A stretch of DNA of 64,000 nucleotides from Streptomyces sp. NBC_00094 (GTDB lineage Bacteria; Actinomycetota; Actinomycetes; Streptomycetales; Streptomycetaceae): positions 3,725,501 through 3,789,500 of the forward strand of contig NZ_JAPEMB010000001.1 in the NCBI RefSeq assembly GCF_026343125.1. The letters run 5' to 3'. Shown piece by piece: positions 26,541-34,099 of the stretch; position 1 is the first letter of the stretch, and the number at the start of each line of letters is the position of its first letter. The notes under the pieces were generated by a model, which had not been told where the DNA came from, ran no database searches, and was given only the letters and a program-made list of their open reading frames with translations. The position numbers were made by a program, and so were the translations under genes.

Positions 26541-27727
26541 CACGCCTCGCCCCCGATCAGCGACCGCAACCGCTCCCAGCCCCGCTCCCGCTCGAAGCCC
26601 GCCACGCCCCACCGCAGCGCGGGAACGGTCCGTACGAGCCCGTCCCGGTCCCGCTCCAGGACGTGGATCTCGGCGATCCGCCGCCGCCCGTCCCGGGCCC
26701 GCACGAGGTGGACCACCACCGAAAGCCCGGCGCCCAGCTGGCTGTGCAGGGCCGCCCTGTCGAGCCCTCCCGCCGTACCGAGCGCCTCCAGACGAGCCGG
26801 TACGTCCGCCGCCGTATTGGCGTGGACCGTCCCGCACCCGCCTTCGTGGCCCGTGTTGAGGGCGGCGAGCAGGTCCACGGCCTCGCCGCCTCTGACCTCG
26901 CCGACCACGAGCCGGTCGGGCCGCATCCGCAGCGCCTGGCGGACCAGGTCCCGCAGGGTCACGAGACCGGCGCCCTCCTGGTTCGCGGGCCGCGCTTCGA
27001 GGCGCACCACGTGCGGGTGGTCGGGCCGCAGCTCCGCCGAGTCCTCGGCGAGCACGATCCGCTCCCGCTCCCCCACGAGCCCCAGCAGGGAGGCGAGCAG
27101 GGTCGTCTTCCCCGTCCCCGTACCGCCGCTGACGACGTACGACACGCGGGCCTCGATCAGCGCCCGCAGGACCCGGGCTCCGCCCGGCGGGACGGTGCCC
27201 GCCTCGGCCAGCTCCTCCAGGGAGAAGGCACGCGGGCGCACGACCCGCAGCGACAGACAGGTCGAGCCGACGGCCACCGGCGGCAGCACCGCGTGCATCC
27301 GGGTGCCGTCGGGGAGCCGCGCGTCCACCCACGGCCGCGCGTCGTCGAGCCGGCGCCCCGCGACCGCCGCGAGCCGCTGCGCGAGCCTGCGGACGGCAGT
27401 GGCGTCGGGGAAGGACACCGGGGCCCGTTCGAGACCGGTGCCCCGGTCCACCCACACCCGGTCGGGCGCCGAGACCAGGACGTCGGTGACCGCCGGATCG
27501 GCGAGCAGCGGCTCCAGCGGGCCCGTGCCGATGAGCTCGCACCTCAGCTCCTCGGCCGCGCCGAGCACTTCCGCGTCGCCCAGGAGCCGCCCCTGGGCCC
27601 GCAGCGCCGCGGCCACCCGCGCCGGGGTGGGATCGGCGCCGCTCGCCGCGAGCCGCTGCCGCACGGCGTCGAGCAGTCCCGCTCCACCGGCCCCGAGCCC
27701 GCCGCCCGCGACGAGGGCCCCGGTCAT
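26537..27727 (-). CDS. tadA: Pilus/secretion ATPase TadA (CpaF-like)
   Basis: A 396-residue hexameric ATPase that powers pilin assembly. The N-terminal region runs to about 165; Walker A is SGGTGTGKTTLLASLL, the Asp box is ERIVLAEDSAELRPDHPHVVRLE, Walker B is RMRPDRLVVGEVRGGE, and the His box is TGHEGGCGTVHAN. All motifs are intact. It overlaps the CpaE-like gene by 4 bases and the TadB-like gene by 4 bases, so the cluster is one operon. It corresponds to Rv3659c. Confidence 0.93.
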   Translation of the reverse strand: MTGALVAGGGLGAGGAGLLDAVRQRLAASGADPTPARVAAALRAQGRLLGDAEVLGAAEELRCELIGTGPLEPLLADPAVTDVLVSAPDRVWVDRGTGLERAPVSFPDATAVRRLAQRLAAVAGRRLDDARPWVDARLPDGTRMHAVLPPVAVGSTCLSLRVVRPRAFSLEELAEAGTVPPGGARVLRALIEARVSYVVSGGTGTGKTTLLASLLGLVGERERIVLAEDSAELRPDHPHVVRLEARPANQEGAGLVTLRDLVRQALRMRPDRLVVGEVRGGEAVDLLAALNTGHEGGCGTVHANTAADVPARLEALGTAGGLDRAALHSQLGAGLSVVVHLVRARDGRRRIAEIHVLERDRDGLVRTVPALRWGVAGFERERGWERLRSLIGGEAW

Positions 27728-28890
27728 GCCGCGCCGCCGGGGACGAGCGCACGCTCCCAGAAGGTCGTGCAGAACCGGCCGAGCGCCCCACGGGGCTCCG
27801 CTCCCGGCGGTACGCCCGCGTCCTGGTCGTCGACGATCCCCGGGTCGTAGGGGAGTTCACCGGCCAACGGCAGCCGCAGCGCGTCGGCGACCCAGCGCTC
27901 GTCGAGCCCCGCCGCGTACGGCCCGCGAACGACGGCCCGCAGGTCGCGCACGATCATGCCGAGGGTCGAGGCCACCCGATGGGCGGCCGCGACGGCCCGC
28001 AGCTCCCCCGGAACGACGAGCAGCCCCAGGTCGAGCTGGGCCAGGGCCTCGGTGGCCGCTTCATCGGTCCCACGCGGCAGGTCGACCACGACGACCCCGC
28101 CACGGCGGCGCGCGGCGGCGAGCACGGACCGCACGGCCTCGGGCGGCATCGGCGCCGCGGGCTCCCTGCCCCAGCTGAGCACCCGCACGCCGCGCACCGA
28201 GGGAAGGGACTCCTCCAGGGCGCCGCCGGCCAGCCGTCCCTTCGAGGCCGCGAAGTCGGGCCAGCGCCTGCCGTCCTCGCGCTCACCGCCGAGCAGTACG
28301 TCGAGCCCTCCGCCCAGCGGGTCGCCGTCGACGAGCAGGGTGCGCCGCCCGGTCCGCGCGGCGGCCAGCGCGAGGCCGCAGGCCAAGGTGGAGGCGCCCG
28401 CGCCGCCCCGACCGCCGACGACCCCGACGGTCAGGGCCTGCCGCCCCACGCCCTCGGTCGCGTCGGCGATGCGGTCGACCAGCAGGCTCTCTGCCTCCGG
28501 CAGCCTCAGCACGCACTCCGCGCCGACCTCGACGGCCAGCCGCCAGACCCCCGGATCGTCCTGCTCACGGCCGACGAGGACGATCCCGGGCCGGCGTACC
28601 CCCGCCGTGCAGCGGGCCGCCGCGTCGTCGCCGACCAGGACGAGCGGCGGATCGGTCCAGGCGGCCCGGCGCTCCGGCACCCGGTGGTGCACCTCGGGCT
28701 CGACTCCGGCCGCCGCGCACAGCCGGAGCAGGTCGTCCAGGAGCGCGAGGTCCTCGGTGACGATCAGCGGCCCGGCACGGCGCGGTCCGGCAGCCCCATC
28801 CGGGTCCGTCACCCGGGACGAGGCCCTCGCCGACGCCCTGACCGATGTCCTCGCCGCACTCCTGGCCCCGGAAGTCCTTGTTGTCTCCAC
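27724..28890 (-). CDS. CpaE/Ssd-like MinD-family protein
   Basis: A 388-residue protein heading the pilus operon. A receiver-like N-terminal region (about 40-125) lacks the phospho-aspartate pattern. The MinD-type ATPase domain follows (GVVGGRGGAGASTLACGLAL, then LLVDGDPLGGGLDVLL). In the P-loop the signature lysine is Arg and the GK(S/T) lysine is Ala, so nucleotide hydrolysis may be weak or absent. It is equivalent to Rv3660c, the septum-site determining protein Ssd, whose overproduction affects division. A GTG at 28890 is used as start; GTG 28812 is an alternative that removes a Ser/Arg/Ala-rich leader. Confidence 0.82.
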   Translation of the reverse strand: METTRTSGARSAARTSVRASARASSRVTDPDGAAGPRRAGPLIVTEDLALLDDLLRLCAAAGVEPEVHHRVPERRAAWTDPPLVLVGDDAAARCTAGVRRPGIVLVGREQDDPGVWRLAVEVGAECVLRLPEAESLLVDRIADATEGVGRQALTVGVVGGRGGAGASTLACGLALAAARTGRRTLLVDGDPLGGGLDVLLGGEREDGRRWPDFAASKGRLAGGALEESLPSVRGVRVLSWGREPAAPMPPEAVRSVLAAARRRGGVVVVDLPRGTDEAATEALAQLDLGLLVVPGELRAVAAAHRVASTLGMIVRDLRAVVRGPYAAGLDERWVADALRLPLAGELPYDPGIVDDQDAGVPPGAEPRGALGRFCTTFWERALVPGGAA

Positions 28891-29136
28891 GCCGCACGCC
28901 CCTCTCGTGAATCCTGCCGTCCGCGAACTTCGCGACAGGAATCACCGTGGGGCCGCACCGGAAATCATGCGGATCTTGCCGAAAAACTGTGGATAACCAA
29001 GGCCCTGTGAATATCTCCGCCATCCCTCCGGAGACTCCCCGGAACGCAGCCTGCCGGTTACTCTGAGTGAGGAATCGAGTGCTCGACGACAGACCGGCCG
29101 GATCGCGGCCGAGGTGAACGGAGAGAGGATCGAGCG
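28891..29136. other. Divergent intergenic region upstream of the pilus operon
   Basis: No gene is seen. The stretch is less G+C-rich near 28960-29020 and includes TGTGGATAA (28988-28996), a match to a DnaA-box sequence, in an otherwise promoter-like zone. Promoters for the minus-strand pilus operon and for the plus-strand leader before the HAD gene are expected here. Confidence 0.4.
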
Positions 29137-29268
29137 ATGACACGGAGGACCAAAACGGCTCCGGACATGCGACGACCCCCGCCGGGGGGGAGAGCGGGGG
29201 TCGTCTTTCCGGCCGACTCGGGGGGGGAGGAGCCGGACCGGGTTAGCACGGTCGCGAACGATCCGTGA
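29137..29268 (+). CDS. Possible 43-codon leader peptide
   Basis: ATG follows GGAGAGAGGATCGAGCG and opens a 43-codon frame starting MTRRTKTAPDMRRPPPGG. The three consecutive prolines and the preceding arginines are encoded by the left arm of the hairpin at 29171-29205. It is too short to be judged by composition and may not be translated. Its position before the HAD gene suggests a leader or a small RNA rather than an enzyme. Confidence 0.3.
   Translation: MTRRTKTAPDMRRPPPGGRAGVVFPADSGGEEPDRVSTVANDP
29171..29205 (+). terminator. Hairpin before the HAD gene (terminator or attenuator)
   Basis: Perfect 12-bp arms (29171-29182 GACGACCCCCGC, and 29194-29205) enclose an 11-base G-rich loop and are followed by TTT. 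On the plus strand it would end a short transcript of roughly 100 bases. It lies inside the possible leader frame, about 135 bases before the HAD start. Confidence 0.65.
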
Positions 29269-29339
29269 CTTCCATGGTGTACCCGAGAGCCTTCTCAGGC
29301 AAACCCATGCGCCCCAGCGTACGCCGAATGGCGGGCACC

Positions 29340-29345
29340 TATGCT
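29340..29345 (+). promoter_or_regulatory. Possible -10 element, leaderless start
   Basis: TATGCT lies 7 bases before an in-frame GTG (29353) of the HAD gene. This is the geometry of leaderless actinobacterial transcripts. No good -35 hexamer is seen. Confidence 0.35.
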
Positions 29346-30204
29346 CAGGCTTGTGGAAAACCACTCCTTGCCGCGCACAGCCGCCTTCTTTGACCTGGAC
29401 AAGACGGTCATTGCGAAGTCCTCGACGCTGACCTTCAGCAAGTCCTTCTACCGGGGCGGACTGATCAGCCGCCGCGCCGCCCTGCGGACGGCCTACATCC
29501 AGTTCGTGTTCCTGGTGGGCGGAGCCGATCACGACCAGATGGAGCGGATGCGTGAATATCTTTCCGCGCTCTGCAAAGGCTGGAACGTCGCCCAGGTCAA
29601 GGAGCTCGTCGCCGAGACCCTGCACGATCTGATCGACCCGATCATCTACGACGAGGCCGCTTCCCTCATCGAGGAACACCACGCCGCCGGCCGCGACGTC
29701 GTGATCGTCTCGACGTCCGGTGCCGAGGTCGTCGAGCCGATCGGCGAGATGCTCGGAGCCGACCGTGTCGTCGCCACCCGGATGGTGGTCGGCGAGGACG
29801 GCTGCTTCACCGGTGAGGTGGAGTACTACGCCTACGGACCGACGAAGGCCGAGGCCGTCCGGGAGCTCGCGGAGTCGGAGGGGTACGACCTCTCCCGCTG
29901 CTACGCCTACAGCGACTCGGCGACCGACATCCCCATGCTGGAGGCCGTCGGCCACGCGTACGCGGTCAATCCCGACCGGACACTGCGGCGCGAGGCCGTC
30001 GCCCGGGAATGGCCAGTGCTCTCTTTCGACAAGCCGGTGCGCCTGAAGCAGCGGCTGCCCGAATTCCGGATGCCGCCCCGTCCCGCACTCGTCGCCGCGG
30101 CGGCCCTGGGCGCGGCGGCGGCGGCCGGACTCGTCTGGTACGCCTCGCGGCGCCGTCAGGCCGCGCTCGCCCATCGGCTCGCCGATGGCTTTGCCCGAAT
30201 TTGA
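29341..30204 (+). CDS. HAD-superfamily IB hydrolase with C-terminal membrane helix
   Basis: A 287-residue SerB-like phosphatase. The nucleophile motif is FFDLDKTV (D18, D20), motif II is VIVSTSGAE, the lysine is in GPTKAEAV, and motif IV is CYAYSDSATDIPML, so the active site is complete. Residues about 240-262 form one hydrophobic helix (PALVAAAALGAAAAAGLVWY) followed by a basic tail, so the enzyme is probably held on the inner membrane facing the cytoplasm. From memory the S. coelicolor homologue is annotated as morphological-differentiation associated. GTG 29353 is an alternative start. The substrate is unknown. Confidence 0.88.
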   Translation: MLRLVENHSLPRTAAFFDLDKTVIAKSSTLTFSKSFYRGGLISRRAALRTAYIQFVFLVGGADHDQMERMREYLSALCKGWNVAQVKELVAETLHDLIDPIIYDEAASLIEEHHAAGRDVVIVSTSGAEVVEPIGEMLGADRVVATRMVVGEDGCFTGEVEYYAYGPTKAEAVRELAESEGYDLSRCYAYSDSATDIPMLEAVGHAYAVNPDRTLRREAVAREWPVLSFDKPVRLKQRLPEFRMPPRPALVAAAALGAAAAAGLVWYASRRRQAALAHRLADGFARI

Positions 30205-30545
30205 GCAATGAGCAAAGAAGCGGAGCCAGCACTTTCGCTTCCACTCCGACAGGAGTAGAAAGGAATCAGGCCCGCGAGACCGAGGACATCCGAGAGGATC
30301 ACCTGTTGAGCATGAAGGCCCCACGGACCTAGCACAGAAACCGAGCACCCACGCGACGTCGACCCGTCGATTACGGGCCAGCCACACCAGGCCACGGGCA
30401 AAGTCCCGGCCTGATGGGCACTTATCGAGGACGCATGGTAACTGGGTAGACGTGCCAGCGGCGGTACCAGATCTGGTGCCGCCGCAACCCGTTTCCGGCC
30501 CGGCTCTGGATCGCAACTGGAGCCGGTGCCGGAAACGGATCCGCG
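30205..30545. other. Structured non-coding region between convergent genes
   Basis: No supported gene. The distal half holds two successive dyads: a nearly perfect 28-base palindrome (30458-30485, centre AGATCT) and a hairpin with 11-bp arms CCGTTTCCGGC (30489-30499) and complement (30528-30538) with further GGCTC/GAGCC pairing inside. The latter is only 8 bases past the stop of the minus-strand Fic-like gene and may be its terminator. The proximal 230 bases hold only a six-codon frame (MKAPRT). Confidence 0.5.
30489..30538 (-). terminator. Hairpin after the Fic-like gene
   Basis: CCGTTTCCGGC and its complement form the base of a 50-base hairpin with an internal GGCTC/GAGCC stem. It begins 8 bases after the stop codon of the minus-strand gene and could work in both directions for the convergent pair. 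Confidence 0.6.
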
Positions 30546-31418
30546 TCAGGCCGCGCCGCGCTGAAGCGCCTCGCAGACGGCCGTCGACTCCCGGACCCCC
30601 AGCTCGACCGAGCGCCCGCAGTGCGCGATCCAGGCACCCACACCCTCCGGGGTGCCCGTCAGGTACCCCTCGAACGCGGCGAGGTACGCCGCGCGCCCCT
30701 GCTCGGCGTGGCCGACCTCGGCAGGGCAGATCGCCTTGGGGTCGAGACCGCTGCCGACCAGCACGATCCGCTCCGCCGCCCGCGCGACCAGACCGTTGTA
30801 CGAGGTGAAGGGGCGCAGCGCGAGCAGTTCGCCGTGCACCACCGCGGCCGTCACGAGCGCCGGGGCCTCGCCGCCCGCGACGATCAGCCCGGCAAGTCCG
30901 TCCAGCCGGCCGGCGACCTCGGAGGGCGTCGGCAGCGGGGCCTCGATCAGCGGCTCGTCGACCGATTCGCCGTCCAGCCGGGGCCGCCCGACCGAGTCGG
31001 CCGAGCTGTCGGAACCGCCCGAACCGACCGCGAAACCCGTGTCGCCCGAGGCCCCCGTGTCGCCCGCGGCGACCAGGTGGAGGCGGGCGAGCACCCGCAT
31101 CGGCGACTGGCGCCAGATGGAGAGCAGCTGCCCGGCTTCCGCACCCAGGCGCAGGGCGGCGCCGACCGTGCGGGCCTCGGCGTCGGCGCTGAAGTCGGTG
31201 CGTCGGCGGACCTCTTCCAGGGCCCAGTCGGCGCCGGACAGGGCGGCCGAGCCGCGCGCCCCGCGGAGCGCCGCCTCGGACGAGATCTCGTTGCTGCGGC
31301 GCCGCATCACACGGTGGCCGTAGACCCGGTCGACGGCCTTGCGTACGGAGTCCACCGCGTCGGCGACGCCCGGCAGGGAGCCGAGGGCGGCCAGGGGGTC
31401 AGAGTCGTGCGTACTCAT
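30546..31418 (-). CDS. Fic-domain-like protein with degenerate catalytic motif
   Basis: A 290-residue protein. The last half resembles the Fic fold: HGELLALRPFTSYNGLVARA aligns with the Fic signature HPFxxGNGRxxR, but the catalytic His is Arg202, the Asp/Glu is Ser206, the first Gly is Tyr207 and the phosphate-binding Arg is Leu210; N208, G209 and R213 remain. AMP transfer by the normal mechanism is therefore unlikely. The middle has a Gly/Ser/Asp-rich insertion. The start is the ATG giving MSTHDSDPL. It is divergent from the CooC-like ATPase. Homologues are often loosely called oxidoreductase. Confidence 0.7.
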   Translation of the reverse strand: MSTHDSDPLAALGSLPGVADAVDSVRKAVDRVYGHRVMRRRSNEISSEAALRGARGSAALSGADWALEEVRRRTDFSADAEARTVGAALRLGAEAGQLLSIWRQSPMRVLARLHLVAAGDTGASGDTGFAVGSGGSDSSADSVGRPRLDGESVDEPLIEAPLPTPSEVAGRLDGLAGLIVAGGEAPALVTAAVVHGELLALRPFTSYNGLVARAAERIVLVGSGLDPKAICPAEVGHAEQGRAAYLAAFEGYLTGTPEGVGAWIAHCGRSVELGVRESTAVCEALQRGAA

Positions 31419-31480
31419 AAGTAGGGAGGCTACGCGCCCGGGCGGCCCGCCCCACGATGGAGTGGTCTTCTTCACGCACC

Positions 31481-31512
31481 TTGACCACGCCACGCACTCA
31501 TGCCACTACGCT
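31481..31512 (+). promoter_or_regulatory. Putative promoter of the CooC-like ATPase gene
   Basis: TTGACC (31481-31486) and TACGCT (31507-31512) are separated by 20 bases. The -10 lies 8 bases before ATG 31521, which suggests a leaderless transcript. The spacing is longer than ideal. Confidence 0.45.
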
Positions 31513-31520
31513 AGGTGAAC

Positions 31521-32507
31521 ATGAAGATCGCTTTCGTGGGGAAGGGCGGCAGCGGCAAGACCACGCTGTCCTCTCTCTTCATCCGCCACCTCACCGCCAC
31601 CGAGTCCCCGGTCGTCGCCGTCGACGCCGACATCAACCAGCACCTGGGCGCCGCGCTCGGACTGCCCGAGCAGGAGGCCGCGGCGATGCCCGCGATGGGC
31701 GCGCACCTGCCGCTCATCAAGGAGTACCTGCGGGGCTCCAACCCGCGGATCGTCTCCGCCGACACGATGATCAAGACGACGCCGCCCGGGGAGGGTTCGC
31801 GGCTCCTTCGGGTCCGCGAGGACAACCCGGTCTACGAGACCTGCGCGCGCACGGTCCGGCTCGACGACGGCGACATCCGGCTGATGGCGACGGGCCCCTT
31901 CACGGAGTCGGACCTCGGGGTGTCCTGCTACCACTCGAAGGTCGGGGCGGTGGAGCTCTGCCTCAACCACCTGGTCGACGGGGCCGACGAGTACGTGGTC
32001 GTCGACATGACGGCGGGCTCGGACTCCTTCGCCTCCGGCCTCTTCACCCGCTTCGACATGACCTTCCTGGTCGCCGAGCCGACCCGCAAGGGCGTCTCGG
32101 TCTACCGCCAGTACAAGGAGTACGCACGGGACTTCGGCGTCGCGCTCAAGGTCGTCGGAAACAAGGTGCAGGGCCAGGACGACCTCGACTTCCTGCGCGC
32201 GGAGGTCGGCGAGGACCTGCTCGTGACGGTGGGCCACTCGGACTGGGTCCGCGCGATGGAGAAGGGCCACCCGCCGCGCTTCGAGCTCCTGGAGGCGGAG
32301 AACCGCATGTCGCTCCAGGCCCTCCAGGACGCGGCCGACGACTCGTACGCCCTCCGCGACTGGGAGCGCTACACGCGCCAGATGGTCCACTTCCACCTCC
32401 GCAACGCGGAGAGCTGGGGCAACGCCAAGACCGGGGCCGACCTGGCGGCGCAGGTCGACCCCGGTTTCGTACTGTCCGAAGGGCTCAGTGCCGTGCAGCC
32501 TGCTTAG
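31521..32507 (+). CDS. CooC/MinD-like P-loop ATPase
   Basis: A 328-residue SIMIBI NTPase. The deviant Walker A is GKGGSGKTT at 7-15; VVAVDADINQHLGAALG follows, and YVVVDMTAGSDSFASGL is the switch II/Walker B region. The family includes CooC, which helps insert nickel into CO dehydrogenase, but no such enzyme is in view, so the client is unknown. I use ATG 31521 because a -10 element abuts it; GTG 31515 would add two residues. Its 3' end overlaps the convergent deacetylase gene by 23 bases. Confidence 0.85.
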   Translation: MKIAFVGKGGSGKTTLSSLFIRHLTATESPVVAVDADINQHLGAALGLPEQEAAAMPAMGAHLPLIKEYLRGSNPRIVSADTMIKTTPPGEGSRLLRVREDNPVYETCARTVRLDDGDIRLMATGPFTESDLGVSCYHSKVGAVELCLNHLVDGADEYVVVDMTAGSDSFASGLFTRFDMTFLVAEPTRKGVSVYRQYKEYARDFGVALKVVGNKVQGQDDLDFLRAEVGEDLLVTVGHSDWVRAMEKGHPPRFELLEAENRMSLQALQDAADDSYALRDWERYTRQMVHFHLRNAESWGNAKTGADLAAQVDPGFVLSEGLSAVQPA

Positions 32508-33789
32508 CCGCCGGGGCACCCGCCGGGGCGGGCGGCTGGGCGGCCAGGAAGGTCTGCCAGCCGCCCTGCGGGGCCTCGCCGACCTTCAGGGTGCGCATCT
32601 TGGCGATGACCTCGGGGTCCTGGGCGTCGAGCCAGTCGGCGAGCTGACGGAAGGACACGCACTCGACGTCCTTCTGCACGCAGACCGTCGCGATGGTCTC
32701 CTCGATGGCACGCATGTACGTGCCGCCGTTCCAGGACTCGAAGTGGTTTCCGATGATCAGCGGCGCGCGGTTGCCCTGGTAGGAGCGCTCGAAGGCCTGC
32801 ACCAGGCCGTCCCGCATCTGGTTGCCCCAGAACGCGTGCTGCGAGGGGTCGCCCTGGGTCGTACCCGACTGGTTGACCAGGAAGTTGTAGTCCATGGCGA
32901 GCGTCTGGAAGGCGCGGCCCGGGACCGGCACGAGCTGCATCGACAGATCCCACAGGCCCAGGTCCTTCTTGGGCCAGATCTGGTCGTTGACGCCGCTCGT
33001 GTCGTAGCGGAAGCCCATCTGCGCGGCTGCCTGGACGAAGTTCTTCCGGCCTTCGAGGCAGGGGGTGCGGGCGCCGACGAGCTCCTTGTCGTAGTCGAAG
33101 GGAAGCGGCTGCTCCGCGCGCAGGCCGGCGTTCGTCTTCCAGTTCTTGACGAAGGACTTGGCCTGGTTGATCTCGCTCTTCCACTCATCGACCGACCAGG
33201 TGCCGACACCCCCGTCCTTCCCGCAGAAGTGCCCGTTGAAGTGGGTGCCGATCTCGTTGCCCTCCTGCCACGCGGCACGCAGTTCGCGGACGGTGTCACG
33301 GATGCCGTCGACGTCGTTGAAGCCGATGTCGGAGCGCCCCGCGCTGTGCTGCGGCGGGTCGTAGAGCTTCCGCTTCTCTTCGGGCAGCAGGTACACGCCG
33401 CTGAGGAAGTACGTCATGGTCGCGTCGTACTTCCGGCCGACCGAGCGGAAGTGGGAGAACAGCTTCTGGCTGTCCTCGCCCGCGCCGTCCCACGAGAAGA
33501 CCACGAACTGCGGCGGGGTCTCCCCCGGCTTGAGGCGCTGCCAGACCGGCTGGTGGGGCTGGGCTCCGGTGAAGGCCGTGGAGCCGTCGCCGATCATGCG
33601 GACCGTGTTCTCCGGAGCCGCGGCCGGACCCTTCTTGGGGCCCGTCCCGCCCGGCACGGCCTTCGTGGCGGCGCCGTCGGAGCCGTCGGAGCCCGAGCAG
33701 CCGGCGAGGCCGGTGATCAGGGCGACGGCGAGGGCACCGGCGGCAAGCGCCTTCTTGTGGACTGCGGTCCTTCTCCCGGCGGCTGGCAT
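32485..33789 (-). CDS. Lipoprotein with polysaccharide deacetylase-like (NodB) domain
   Basis: A 434-residue exported protein. The signal HKKALAAGALAVALITGLAGC has a lipobox with Cys31. A NodB-like barrel follows: PPQFVVFSWDGAGEDSQ stands where the TFDDG motif normally lies, and EIGTHFNGHF provides the histidine pair. The catalytic aspartate motif is altered, so activity on cell-wall polysaccharide is uncertain. I use the ATG at 33789 because GAGGAGAGG precedes it. It probably acts at the cell surface. Confidence 0.82.
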   Translation of the reverse strand: MPAAGRRTAVHKKALAAGALAVALITGLAGCSGSDGSDGAATKAVPGGTGPKKGPAAAPENTVRMIGDGSTAFTGAQPHQPVWQRLKPGETPPQFVVFSWDGAGEDSQKLFSHFRSVGRKYDATMTYFLSGVYLLPEEKRKLYDPPQHSAGRSDIGFNDVDGIRDTVRELRAAWQEGNEIGTHFNGHFCGKDGGVGTWSVDEWKSEINQAKSFVKNWKTNAGLRAEQPLPFDYDKELVGARTPCLEGRKNFVQAAAQMGFRYDTSGVNDQIWPKKDLGLWDLSMQLVPVPGRAFQTLAMDYNFLVNQSGTTQGDPSQHAFWGNQMRDGLVQAFERSYQGNRAPLIIGNHFESWNGGTYMRAIEETIATVCVQKDVECVSFRQLADWLDAQDPEVIAKMRTLKVGEAPQGGWQTFLAAQPPAPAGAPAAKQAARH

Positions 33790-34099
33790 CCGCCCACCTC
33801 TCCTCAGATCACACGTTCCGTACGAGCGGCGCCAACGTCGCACCGGAGCCGCCGGAGAGATGAAACGACAAGCGGAATCCCGTCCACCTGTCACCGGAAC
33901 CGGTGAATCATTGCCCTGTTTGCCCCGAAAATAATGCCGCAGACTTTACTCTCCATTACGATCCATTTACCGAGCGTTGATCCTCCCCATCCCGGGGATC
34001 CCGCCGGAATCCCGCCGCTGCACGCCGTGACCCATGGCCGCGACCCCCACGTTCGTCCCGCACGAGCCGCGACCGCGCTGCCCCGGAGGAGACGGGAAC
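33790..34099. other. Divergent promoter region
   Basis: A 310-base gap between the deacetylase-like gene and the SulP-carbonic anhydrase gene. It contains an A+T-richer island at about 33905-33975 (CAGACTTTACTCTCCATTAC region) that probably holds promoters for both. GGAGGAG at 34085-34091 is the ribosome site for the plus-strand gene. No gene or repeat is seen. Confidence 0.4.

Noticed and set aside
28988..28996. TGTGGATAA, a DnaA-box match
   Set aside because: A single box with no cluster, no DUE and no dnaA/dnaN neighbours; not an origin.
28942..30516. A 524-codon minus-strand frame opposite the HAD gene
   Set aside because: Shadow of the HAD gene on the complementary strand; the HAD active-site motifs on the plus strand are complete.
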